Positions 7,554 through 14,558 of a stretch of 14,801 nucleotides of DNA are shown piece by piece. This DNA comes from Acetobacteraceae bacterium (GTDB lineage: Bacteria; Pseudomonadota; Alphaproteobacteria; Zavarziniales; Zavarziniaceae): positions 1-14,801 of the forward strand of contig CANCOY010000088.1 in the NCBI GenBank assembly GCA_947379865.1, written 5' to 3'. Under the pieces are notes generated by a model. It worked only from the letters and a program-made list of their open reading frames with translations. It was not told the DNA's origin and did no database searches. Every line of letters begins with the position of its first letter. Positions within the stretch are counted from its first letter, which is position 1. A program made the translations under genes and the position numbers.

Positions 7554-7652
7554 TCCAAGTCTCGTATGACGTCTGGACGGACCATCCAATGCTGCATCAA
7601 TGCGGATTGCTGCCATCCCACCAATATCAAAACCCGATCAAGCAGCCAGGAT

Positions 7653-8051
7653 TCATTTCGCAACCCCCTTCACCTTCTCAAACGTCCGCATGCCCCCCAA
7701 GCCCAGCATGCCCATGAGCACGGTCATGAGGCTGGCCATGTCGAACGGGATGTCGATTTCGGCATGTCCCAGCAACTGGGCCAGCCAGTTGAGGATCGGC
7801 AGGAACACAAAGTGCAACGCAAACGCGCTGCCGCAGACCCAGCCGATGAAAGGGCGCCAGCCAGCAACAAAGACAGAGGGGCTGGCGGCCTCCAGCTTGT
7901 TGATGTCGATCTGCTGCTGGACGGCGGCGATGGCGGCTTCGGCCTGCGCCTTCATCATCTGGGCTTCGGCACTGGCTCTGGCGGCGGGATCGGGCCAGAG
8001 GCGGTTGATGGCGGTATCAAGCAGGCCGGCAACGGCGCTGATTGGATCCAT
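7653..8051 (-). CDS. Phage holin, GTA-type three-TM family
   Basis: 132 residues. An amphipathic, Ala/Gln-rich N-terminal helix (about 20-55) is followed by RPFIGWVCGSAFALHFVFLP (66-85), the characteristic start of the membrane part in the 3TM holins of gene transfer agents and related phages, and a second hydrophobic stretch at 103-122 ending in GGMRTFEKVKG. Holins permeabilise the inner membrane to release the endolysin; no endolysin gene lies nearby. The ATG at 8051 comes two bases after the stop of the head-tail connector gene and has GGAG eight bases upstream inside that gene, so the two are cotranscribed. This adjacency is not a usual phage order and suggests loss of the tail genes between them. 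Confidence 0.85.
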   Translation of the reverse strand: MDPISAVAGLLDTAINRLWPDPAARASAEAQMMKAQAEAAIAAVQQQIDINKLEAASPSVFVAGWRPFIGWVCGSAFALHFVFLPILNWLAQLLGHAEIDIPFDMASLMTVLMGMLGLGGMRTFEKVKGVAK

Positions 8052-8053
8052 GC

Positions 8054-8584
8054 TCAGGTCTCCAGGCGATAGAAGGCGTGGGCGCCGATAATGGTGGCAA
8101 GCTCAAGATCCACCGGCAGAGTGCGCGAGGCGCTTGGCGGCAGGACATAGCCGCCAGTGTAGACAACCACGATCCTGGCCGTGCGCCATGCAATGAGGTG
8201 GCCATTCAGATCCAACCGCCAGAGCTGACCCTGCGCCCTATCCACCTCATAATCTGTACCGGGAATGAGCATTATCCCATCCTCCGTCACCGACGTGATC
8301 ACCGTGACCGGCCAACGGCTGAGCTGCACTGGAGACAGGCCACCCGGCACATTCCACGGATAATTGTCCATGGCCGGCCGGATTGCCTCTTCCACGGTCT
8401 CCAACGCAAACACGCGGTTGCAGTAATTGCTGATCACGGCGCTGGCCTGGCCTATCGCCAGCGTCAGGTAAACATCATCCGTAGCGCCACTTATGCCGAG
8501 GACGGCCTTCACCGTCTCCAGCGTGGTCAGGGCCGTTGAAGCAGCAGGCCCCGTCACCCGGATGATGACATTGGCCCTCAGCAT
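8054..8584 (-). CDS. Phage head-tail connector-like protein (gp6/gp8 family), probably 3'-shortened
   Basis: 176 residues. TTLETVKAVLGI followed by DDVYLTLAIGQASAVISNYCNR (roughly 19-56) is the signature helical start of HK97-gp6-like and phiE125-gp8-like head-tail connectors. The middle contains the typical beta region (LSRWPVTVITSV, PGTDYEVDRAQGQLWRL, IVVVYTGGY) and then LPVDLELATIIGAHAFYRLET before the stop. Homologues usually run on after this helix with a charged segment, so the C-terminus looks cut a few residues to a few tens of residues early, just where the holin gene begins. The connector closes the phage portal in the virion; alone it has no use, so this is likely prophage debris that remains open. 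The start ATG at 8584 overlaps the TGA of a 17-codon ORF. Confidence 0.72.
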   Translation of the reverse strand: MLRANVIIRVTGPAASTALTTLETVKAVLGISGATDDVYLTLAIGQASAVISNYCNRVFALETVEEAIRPAMDNYPWNVPGGLSPVQLSRWPVTVITSVTEDGIMLIPGTDYEVDRAQGQLWRLDLNGHLIAWRTARIVVVYTGGYVLPPSASRTLPVDLELATIIGAHAFYRLET

Positions 8585-8637
8585 CAGGCCCGCCGCCGAT
8601 AGCTGCGCAGGGCCCGATGCAGTGTGGGCTGGGCCAT
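8584..8637 (-). CDS. Possible 17-codon ORF before the connector gene
   Basis: ATG at 8637, preceded by AAGGA ten bases upstream, opens MAQPTLHRALRSYRRRA and stops at TGA 8586-8584. The stop shares one base with the connector ATG (TGATG). The basic peptide resembles no family I know. It may be a truncated phage gene end fused to a start, or simply a coupling ORF. Confidence 0.3.
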   Translation of the reverse strand: MAQPTLHRALRSYRRRA

Positions 8638-8667
8638 TACGTCGCCATCCTTACTGCATGGTTACGC

Positions 8668-8696
8668 TTGACGGAACTATAGTTCCGCGCTACATA
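8668..8696 (+). promoter_or_regulatory. higBA promoter with palindromic operator
   Basis: TTGACG (8668-8673) and TACATA (8691-8696) with exactly 17 bases between them form a strong sigma-70-type promoter. A perfect 16-bp palindrome, CGGAACTATAGTTCCG (8672-8687), overlaps the -35 end and fills most of the spacer. This placement is what is expected for an autorepressing HigA antitoxin. The -10 box ends six bases before the toxin ATG, so the transcript should start at or within a base or two of the start codon. Confidence 0.8.
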
Positions 8697-8702
8697 ACCA
8701 CC

Positions 8703-8981
8703 ATGATCAAGAGCTTCAGAGACCGCCGCGCCTACGCGATCCTCACCGGGCAGTTTGTCCGGGGCCTCGACCATCAGGTCCAGCAACGGGCGCGCACAAA
8801 GCTGGAGATGCTTGATGCGGCGCAGGACATCCAGTCGCTGCGGGCGCCGCCGTCGAACCGTCTGGAGAAGCTGTCCGGGGATCGTGCGGATCAGTGGAGC
8901 ATCCGCATTAACGGCCAGTGGCGCATCTGCTTTCGCTGGGAAGACGGCCCGGAGGATGTGGAGATCGTCGATTACCACTGA
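8703..8981 (+). CDS. higB: HigB-type mRNA interferase toxin (RelE/ParE superfamily)
   Basis: 92 residues with the typical HigB-1 pattern: MIKSFRDRR at the N-terminus, a two-helix middle, then RLEKLSGDRADQWSIRINGQ and WRICFRWEDGPEDVEIVDYH at the end. Toxins of this family cleave mRNA in the ribosomal A site, and the conserved basic residues and terminal DYH are present. The gene precedes the antitoxin, the HigBA order, with a 39-bp gap. There is no Shine-Dalgarno; the promoter's -10 ends six bases before the ATG, so translation is probably leaderless. The residues 10-18 (AYAILTGQF) differ from the usual R-G-L-E-x-G stretch, but no frameshift is seen and the gene looks intact. Confidence 0.9.
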   Translation: MIKSFRDRRAYAILTGQFVRGLDHQVQQRARTKLEMLDAAQDIQSLRAPPSNRLEKLSGDRADQWSIRINGQWRICFRWEDGPEDVEIVDYH

Positions 8982-9020
8982 GGCTCGACACGAAGCCTGA
9001 CCGACAATGGAGATGAAATC

Positions 9021-9374
9021 ATGAGCATCCGCCGCGAAGACCTCGACGCCGACCGCATCGATCTCAGCGACATCGTCACTGGGGAGCGCATGCCGGAGCT
9101 GACGCCCGGCGATATCCTGCGGAGCGAGTTCCTCGAGCCGCTGAACCTGAGCGTCTATGCCCTGGCCAAGGCGATGAATGTGCCGCTGAATCGCCTGACG
9201 GCGATCCTCAGTGGTGAGCGTGCGATCACCGCCGACACCGCGCTGCGCCTGGGGCGCGCCTTCGGCACGACCGCCCAATTCTGGATGAGCCTGCAAAGCG
9301 CCTACGAACTGCGCGTGGCCCGCGCCGAGCTGGGTGCGCGCCTCGACACCGAGGTGAAGCCTGTCGCAGCCTGA
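9021..9374 (+). CDS. higA: HigA-type antitoxin, XRE-like HTH
   Basis: 117 residues. A 24-residue acidic N-terminal segment precedes the standard HigA start MPELTPGDILRSEFLEPLNL. It is followed by the helix-turn-helix (LSVYALAKAMNVPLNRLTAI, then TADTALRLGRAFGTTAQFWM) and the C-terminal helix SLQSAYELRVAR. It should bind and neutralise the upstream toxin and repress the promoter through the palindrome at 8672-8687. The chosen ATG at 9021 has GGAG eight bases upstream. The internal ATG at 9090 would give the common family length, so the extension may be a real addition or an upstream start choice. An unusual feature is that an unrelated gene tail ends three bases beyond its stop on the other strand. 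Confidence 0.9.
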   Translation: MSIRREDLDADRIDLSDIVTGERMPELTPGDILRSEFLEPLNLSVYALAKAMNVPLNRLTAILSGERAITADTALRLGRAFGTTAQFWMSLQSAYELRVARAELGARLDTEVKPVAA

Positions 9375-9376
9375 CG

Positions 9377-9448
9377 TCATGCCGGCCTCACAGTGGCCAC
9401 GGTGACCGCCTGCGGCCCGTAGACCTTCTCGGCGACGACGCGCGTCGC
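9377..9448 (-). pseudogene. Relic 3' end of an unidentified gene
   Basis: Minus-strand codons 9448-9377 read ATRVVAEKVYGPQAVTVATVRPA and end in TGA; two stops (TAG, TAA) lie in frame just upstream at 9454-9449. The composition looks like a genuine protein C-terminus, and the end is convergent with higA two bases away. I do not recognise the family. It probably marks the boundary of a rearrangement. Confidence 0.3.
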
Positions 9449-9498
9449 TTACTAAAGGCTGATTTTTCTCTTTCTGGAAACCGCCGGAAACCAAGCCG

Positions 9499-9517
9499 AA
9501 TATCCCAATGAAATCAA
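9499..9517 (+). repeat. Copy 2 of the 19-bp shared upstream element
   Basis: AATATCCCAATGAAATCAA, identical to the minus-strand copy at 7172-7154, placed 72 nt before the aminopeptidase ATG. Flanking bases differ at once on both sides, so the match is exactly 19 bp. The ten bases CTTGTCCAGC also recur near both copies (plus strand 7131-7140 and 9528-9537), but there in direct orientation. Confidence 0.6.
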
Positions 9518-9589
9518 CAAGCGCCGTCTTGTCCAGCAAAGGCGAAAGCGCCCATCCTCAAGAGCGCCAGAGCGCGCTACACTGATCCC

Positions 9590-11674
9590 ATGACCACGCG
9601 ATCCGACAGCGGCACCCAGCGCCGCAGCGCCACCCCTACCGACGCCGACCTTGCCCAGCTGCTGGGCCTGGACGCCGCAACCGCCGATTTTGCCGATGTG
9701 CGCGCCCGCCTGGCCGCCGTGGCCGCCGCCCCCGCAGGTGTGGGGGCAGGCGCGGCGCGCCGGGCGCTGGTGGCGCCGGGTCTGGCAGAGGCACCGGGCG
9801 ATCTTGCCGCATTGGAACATGCCCTCGACAGCCGCCTGGCGGCCGAGGCTGAGGCGGTGGCGGCGGCCGTGGCCGATGGCAAGGCCCGCTCTGCCGAGCG
9901 GCTGGCCTTGGTGCGGGCCGAGATGGCGCGGCAGGATCTGGCCGGTTTCCTTGTCCCCCTGGCTGATGAACACCAGAGTGAATATGTGCCGCCCTCGGCC
10001 CAGCGGCTGGCCTGGCTGACGGGCTTTACCGGCTCGGCCGGTATGGCGGTGGTGCTGGCCGAGGAGGCCGCGATCTTTGTGGACGGGCGCTATACCCTGG
10101 CGGTGCGCGACCAGGTGCAGGTGGGCCTGTTCGTGCCCCACCACAGTGCCGATGCCCCCGCCGGCCCTTGGGCGGCCGCGCGCCTTGGCCCCGGCGCCCG
10201 GCTGGGCTTTGACCCCTGGCTACACACCCGCAGCGGGCTGGCCAGCCTGCGCAGCGCTGTGGAACGGGTGGGGGCACAGCTGGTGGCCGTCGACCGCAAC
10301 CCGGTGGACGTGGCCTGGGCCAATCGCCCGGCGCCGCCACTGTCCCCCGTCATCGTCCAGCCACTGGCCCGGGCGGGCGAGGCGGCGGTGGACAAGTGCC
10401 AGCGGCTGGGCACCACGCTTGGCGCCGAGGGCATTGATGCGGCCCTGCTGACGGCGCCCGATTCCATTGCCTGGCTGCTGAACGTGCGCGGCGCCGATGT
10501 CCCCTGCAATCCCCTGCCCCTCAGCTTTGCCCTGCTGCACAAGAGCGGCCATGTGGACTGGTTCGTGGACCCGCGCAAAACGGGGCCGGATGTGCGCGGC
10601 CACCTTGGCAATCTGGTAACCCTGCACGCCCCCGATTCTTTGCCCGCCGCCCTCGACGCGCTGGGCGCCGCCAAGGCCCGGGTGCGCCTTGACCAGGCCA
10701 CCGCCGCCGTGGCACTGGCCGACCGGCTGGAGGCGGCGGGCGCCAGCGTCTCCCACGGGGCCGACCCCTGCGCCCTGCCCAAGGCCACCAAGAATGCGGT
10801 GGAACTGGCCGGCATCCGCGATGCCCATGCCCGCGACGGCGTGGCACTGGCAAGGTTCCTCGCCTGGCTGGCGCGCACCGCCCCGGCAGGCGGGCTTGAT
10901 GAACTCACCGTCTCTGACAGGTTGGAGAGCTTTCGCGCCGCCCATCCCTGGTATCGCGGCGGCAGCTTTGACACGATCTCAGGCGCCGGCCCCAATGGCG
11001 CCATCGTGCATTACCGCGCGACGCCCGCCACCAACCGGGTGCTGGCACCGGGCAGCCTCTATCTGGTGGATTCCGGCGCCCAATATGCCGATGGCACCAC
11101 AGATGTTACCCGTACCCTCGCCATCGGGCCGCCGTCAGCGGAACATCGCGACCGTTTCACCCGCGTGCTGAAGGGCCATATTGCGCTTGCCCGCGCCCGC
11201 TTTCCGCGCGGCACCACGGGCTCGCAGCTTGACGTGCTGGCGCGCCTGTCATTGTGGGAGGCGGGCCTTGACTATGACCATGGCACGGGCCACGGGGTGG
11301 GCCATTTCCTGTGCGTCCACGAAGGGCCGCACCGCATCTCGAAGATTGCCAACAGCGTGGCGCTGGAACCCGGCATGGTCGTCTCGAACGAGCCCGGCTA
11401 TTACCGCACCGGCGCCTATGGCATCCGCATCGAAAATCTCGTCGCTGTGATCGACGGCCCCGCCATCCCTGGCGGCGAGCGGCCCATGCTCGCCTTCGAG
11501 AGCCTGACGCTCGCCCCCATCGACCGCACTCTGATCAACCCCGCCTTGCTCTCCCCCGCCGAGATCCTCTGGCTCGACACCTACCACGCCCGTGTCCTGC
11601 GCACCCTGCGCCCCTGGCTGGAGGGCGAGGATCTGGCCTGGCTGGTGGCGGCGACGGCGGGGATTGGCGGGTGA
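9590..11674 (+). CDS. Xaa-Pro aminopeptidase (M24B, aminopeptidase P) with N-terminal extension
   Basis: 694 residues. From about residue 103 it matches the long bacterial/eukaryotic aminopeptidase P layout: a first creatinase-like domain (GFLVPLADEHQSEYVPPSAQ, WLTGFTGSAG, FVDGRYT), a second creatinase domain, and the catalytic pita-bread domain. The two-metal ligands are all present: Asp494 and Asp505 (VDSG...TTDVTRT), His568 (GTGHGVGH), Glu601 (SNEPGYY) and Glu615 (RIENL). It removes N-terminal residues before proline and is cytoplasmic. The family is normally about 600 residues, so about 100 Ala-rich residues at the start are extra. The ATG at 9590 has no clear Shine-Dalgarno, while TACACT ends six bases before it, suggesting a leaderless start; internal GTG codons near 9855 are the alternative. 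It stands alone on this strand. Confidence 0.92.
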   Translation: MTTRSDSGTQRRSATPTDADLAQLLGLDAATADFADVRARLAAVAAAPAGVGAGAARRALVAPGLAEAPGDLAALEHALDSRLAAEAEAVAAAVADGKARSAERLALVRAEMARQDLAGFLVPLADEHQSEYVPPSAQRLAWLTGFTGSAGMAVVLAEEAAIFVDGRYTLAVRDQVQVGLFVPHHSADAPAGPWAAARLGPGARLGFDPWLHTRSGLASLRSAVERVGAQLVAVDRNPVDVAWANRPAPPLSPVIVQPLARAGEAAVDKCQRLGTTLGAEGIDAALLTAPDSIAWLLNVRGADVPCNPLPLSFALLHKSGHVDWFVDPRKTGPDVRGHLGNLVTLHAPDSLPAALDALGAAKARVRLDQATAAVALADRLEAAGASVSHGADPCALPKATKNAVELAGIRDAHARDGVALARFLAWLARTAPAGGLDELTVSDRLESFRAAHPWYRGGSFDTISGAGPNGAIVHYRATPATNRVLAPGSLYLVDSGAQYADGTTDVTRTLAIGPPSAEHRDRFTRVLKGHIALARARFPRGTTGSQLDVLARLSLWEAGLDYDHGTGHGVGHFLCVHEGPHRISKIANSVALEPGMVVSNEPGYYRTGAYGIRIENLVAVIDGPAIPGGERPMLAFESLTLAPIDRTLINPALLSPAEILWLDTYHARVLRTLRPWLEGEDLAWLVAATAGIGG

Positions 11675-11703
11675 TGCGCGGGTGATGGGGGCTGCCCGCC
11701 CAT

Positions 11704-13494
11704 TCAGTCGATAGGGCCGGTCAGGGTGCAGGCGCGGCCACTGTCGTCGATACCCCAGACGAGAACCTGCTGCCCAGGATCGCGGACAGCGGCAAGGTAA
11801 AAGCCGCTGTACTCCTGATCAGCGGCGACCGCATCGGGAAGACTTTTGGCAAAAGCGGCGCGCACATCACCACGCCGCAGGCCTGGCCTGCCGACGCCCA
11901 GCCCGTGATTATCAAGACCGGTTACCACCAGCCAGCGCAGTCGTGCGCCCCCCGCCATGAAACCCCAACCATGCAGGGTAATGACCTGCGGCGCATCTGG
12001 CCTCAATACCACCTTGTCGACATGGCCAAAGCACCGTGTCGTATCGGGAACCTTGGGCAAAGCCGCCAGATCTGCCCCGATCCAGCCAAACGGCACACGG
12101 CCGGCAAAGCTTTGAAAGGGCGGCCGCGCCAGGTGCCACATCTCAAAAAGGCCGGTATCATCAGGATAAAGAGTGGGGAAACCGCGTGCGGGTGGAATGC
12201 GCCATGTGGCCATGACGCCGCCAATATACATGTTCTGATCGCGGTGCCGCACAATAGGTTCCATCTGCTGCCACGACTGGTAGCCAGAAAGTAGAGCCAT
12301 GGCCCCAGCCCCAAGGACAAGAGCCGGAACAAGTGAGCGCCTGACCTCGTGCAGCAGCAAAAGCAGCAGGGCACACCAGAACACATAAGCGACGACCATA
12401 TAACGGGATACCTCGCCCGTGTTGATGGTCAGCCTGCCAAGGGAAATCATGAAGGCCATGAGCAGCGAGGACATGAGAAGCATTGCGGCATGCTTGACCA
12501 TAACCTGCTCAACGCCACTGCGCAGCCTGGCCGGGGCCGCATCATGGAAAATGTCACGATAGAAACGAAAGCCGGACCATGCGGCGATGATCACGGCCAG
12601 GGCACCAAGGACCTCGGCAATGACCCCGGTAACAAGCGGGGAAAACACGGCCGAGATCAGGCGGGTGATATAGAGAGCACTTGCCAGTGGGCTGCCGAGC
12701 GACGCAACAGGATTGGTGTGGTGGGGGATGATCCTATAGGTGAAGTAATAGGTAACAACCGAGAAAGCGGCAAAAAGGCAGATGACACCCAGTGGCAGAC
12801 GTCGCCAGCGTCCAACCAGACCATGGGCAAGCATTACCGGCCAGGTGACGAGGCCGAAGCCGAATGAATAGGTGCCAGTCAGGCACACGACACCCGCCAG
12901 CAGGGCAAACCACAGATCGCGGCCGACTGTGTGTAGCTTGTCAGGCCCGGTGGATATATTGGCTGCCAGCAAAAGGCCCAGCGACAGAAACAGGACAGAC
13001 AGGATTTCGTGGATCTGCTTTTGCCACGTCAGATTCTCGTAATTCCATATCGAGAAGAACGCCAGGCCCACGATGCTTGCCACAAGAACCTTTGCGGCAA
13101 GGGAAAGTCGCGACCTCACCACGGCAAAGCCCATGAGGGAGATCGCCAGAAGGGCATTTGCGATCATGATCGCCGGATACAGAACCTCTCCGGTATCACC
13201 CGTTGCCCTGCGATCCCAGATATAGAAGAGATAGGGGAAAATGGGCCTGTGCTCGTTGTCGCGCACAGTCTGATAAAGATAGAGGATATCCGGGTCTGGC
13301 TTCAGATCGAGGGAACGAACGATTGCGACCATGTCGTAATAGGGAAAAGGCGTGCGCATGTCCCATTGAAAGGCCGCCTGGCTTATCAACATGAACACGA
13401 GCAGGGCGGCCAGGACGAGCATTGCCCCTGTGATCGCCATCCTGGCCCAGCGGCCATGAAAGCGGCTGACCAGCTTTTCGAGATGGGCAGACAT
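11704..13494 (-). CDS. Multi-TM GT-C-like glycosyltransferase or related membrane protein
   Basis: 596 residues with roughly 11-12 hydrophobic segments, the first at 20-42. A long first extracytoplasmic loop (43-105) contains RDNEHRPIF (78-86), an acidic motif in the place where GT-C enzymes keep their catalytic acid. After the last helix there is a soluble, probably extracytoplasmic domain of about 160 residues with beta-rich sequence (GHVDKVVLRP, LHGWGF, LVWGIDDSG). GT-C enzymes move sugars from polyprenyl-phosphate carriers to cell-surface acceptors. The assignment rests on topology, the first-loop motif and the neighbouring GtrB-like gene that would supply the lipid-linked sugar. The ATG at 13494 shares one base with the TGA of that gene (TGATG) and has GGAGG seven bases upstream. 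The acceptor and sugar are unknown; a plain polytopic protein of unknown function is the alternative. Confidence 0.65.
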   Translation of the reverse strand: MSAHLEKLVSRFHGRWARMAITGAMLVLAALLVFMLISQAAFQWDMRTPFPYYDMVAIVRSLDLKPDPDILYLYQTVRDNEHRPIFPYLFYIWDRRATGDTGEVLYPAIMIANALLAISLMGFAVVRSRLSLAAKVLVASIVGLAFFSIWNYENLTWQKQIHEILSVLFLSLGLLLAANISTGPDKLHTVGRDLWFALLAGVVCLTGTYSFGFGLVTWPVMLAHGLVGRWRRLPLGVICLFAAFSVVTYYFTYRIIPHHTNPVASLGSPLASALYITRLISAVFSPLVTGVIAEVLGALAVIIAAWSGFRFYRDIFHDAAPARLRSGVEQVMVKHAAMLLMSSLLMAFMISLGRLTINTGEVSRYMVVAYVFWCALLLLLLHEVRRSLVPALVLGAGAMALLSGYQSWQQMEPIVRHRDQNMYIGGVMATWRIPPARGFPTLYPDDTGLFEMWHLARPPFQSFAGRVPFGWIGADLAALPKVPDTTRCFGHVDKVVLRPDAPQVITLHGWGFMAGGARLRWLVVTGLDNHGLGVGRPGLRRGDVRAAFAKSLPDAVAADQEYSGFYLAAVRDPGQQVLVWGIDDSGRACTLTGPID

Positions 13495-14447
13495 CAGGTG
13501 GCCTCCACCAGGGCATTGCAATCCAGATAGAGCATGGAGGCGTCTCGTAATCTGTCGCGGCCCATGATGCCAGAGACGATCAGCAGTGTCAGGAACATGC
13601 CGATAGCCTGCACCGCGATGATCAGAAAGACGCCCGCCACGCTGGTAAACCAGCCGGGCGTTGCATTGCCAGTCGCCTTCAGCACCAGCGCAACCAGTGA
13701 GGCCACGAGGCCGGCCACGATCAGCGCCGTACCGGCCAAAATCATGCGCATGAAGACGGCATCGGGAAAGATCGACAGCGCCCGCAGCCCATGCACCGAG
13801 AGGGAAACAAAATTCATGTGGGAGGCGCCGGCATAGCGCCTGCCCCTGTCGATGGAAACACTGATCCGCGGAATGCGGGAGGCGATGAGTGCGGCGGGCA
13901 CATGCAGCCAGACCTGCTGCATGCTGGCCAGACGACGCACGGCCTCGCCCGACAGCACCATGAAGTTGCCGAAATTCAGGCGCTGGCCCGTCAGCAGCCG
14001 GAAGATGCCCTTATAGACCGTATAAAAACATTTGAAGGCCATGCTTTCGCTGCGCCGGCCACGCTTGGCCACAACCGCGCACAGTCCCTGGCCCGTGAGA
14101 TTGCCCAGCAGGGCCGGCAGGTCTTCCGGGCGATCCTCGCCGTCCGCATCAATGATGACGGCATCCGCCCCCGGCCAGGTCGCCGCCACATAGCCAAGCC
14201 CACAGGCAATGGCGGCCTGATGCCCCATATTGTGCGGCAGACGGAGAACAACCCCGCCAAAACCCGGCCCCGCAATATCGGCGGTCTGCGGCGGATCGAG
14301 CGTGGACCCATCATCGACAAGGCAGATCTTCCACCCCGATGGCCCCACGGCCTCTGCCAGTTTGCCGATCAGAACCCGCACACTCGCCCGGTCATTGAAG
14401 ACGGGAATAATCAGCACCCGCAGGGGCGCGATGTTGTTTTCAGGCAT
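13494..14447 (-). CDS. GtrB-like family 2 glycosyltransferase (polyprenyl-phosphate sugar synthase type)
   Basis: 317 residues. A cytoplasmic GT-A domain carries VLIIPVFND (11-19), LVDDGST (43-49), the metal-binding IIDADGEDRPEDLP (98-111) and the later NFGNFMVLS (158-166). Two membrane helices near 236-257 and 268-292 anchor the C-terminus. This is the plan of GtrB/dolichol-phosphate-mannose-synthase-like enzymes, which load a sugar from a nucleotide donor onto undecaprenyl phosphate. The usual DADxQDPPE is DADGEDRPE here, a small departure. I start at ATG 14447 just before the conserved N-terminus; a GTG at 14540 would add 31 residues unlike the family. No GtrA flippase gene is next to it. 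Its stop overlaps the GT-C-like gene, so the two are translated together. ligA ends 111 bp upstream. Confidence 0.85.
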   Translation of the reverse strand: MPENNIAPLRVLIIPVFNDRASVRVLIGKLAEAVGPSGWKICLVDDGSTLDPPQTADIAGPGFGGVVLRLPHNMGHQAAIACGLGYVAATWPGADAVIIDADGEDRPEDLPALLGNLTGQGLCAVVAKRGRRSESMAFKCFYTVYKGIFRLLTGQRLNFGNFMVLSGEAVRRLASMQQVWLHVPAALIASRIPRISVSIDRGRRYAGASHMNFVSLSVHGLRALSIFPDAVFMRMILAGTALIVAGLVASLVALVLKATGNATPGWFTSVAGVFLIIAVQAIGMFLTLLIVSGIMGRDRLRDASMLYLDCNALVEAT

Positions 14448-14558
14448 AGGGCAAAGCACTTCCCAAACAGGGCAGAGACCATTCGTGAACGGCGCCAAAC
14501 CTATCACGACAGGATGCAATTGCCTGCCCGCCTGCAGCACCCCACTGTGCCCCCCCCC

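Larger units (their letters stand above)
7084..7652. other. 570-bp stretch without a convincing gene
   Basis: No frame here has convincing coding character or a recognisable protein; the longest candidates (plus strand 7219-7569, minus strand 7329-7616) have no good ribosome site or family feature. It holds the tesB upstream region including the 19-bp element and several short inverted repeats: TTCCGC/GCGGAA at 7173-7190, CATC/GATG flanked by GGAA/TTCC at 7187-7207, a perfect 7-bp stem CCGACAC/GTGTCGG near 7274-7292, ACACC/GGTGT near 7456-7470, and a nested stem GGCGCTT/AAGCGCC at 7515-7553. None is followed by a clear T-run. Base composition is slightly lower in GC than the flanking genes, consistent with accessory DNA. 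Confidence 0.55.

Noticed and set aside
7219..7569. 116-codon plus-strand frame in the gene-free stretch
   Set aside because: Arg/Pro/Ser-rich, no good Shine-Dalgarno, no family resemblance, and it crosses the inverted repeats.
8637..9539. 300-codon minus-strand frame opposite higBA
   Set aside because: It covers two well-supported toxin-antitoxin genes on the other strand. The first 30 or so residues look protein-like, but there is no recognisable family and no ribosome site.
10090..11004. 304-codon minus-strand frame inside the aminopeptidase gene
   Set aside because: Shadow of a strongly supported catalytic gene, with low-complexity Ser/Ala/Arg composition.
11675..11703. Bidirectional terminator between the aminopeptidase and the GT-C-like gene
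   Set aside because: A GCGGG/CCCGC stem is possible in the 29-bp convergent gap, but the loop is long and no T-run follows on either strand.
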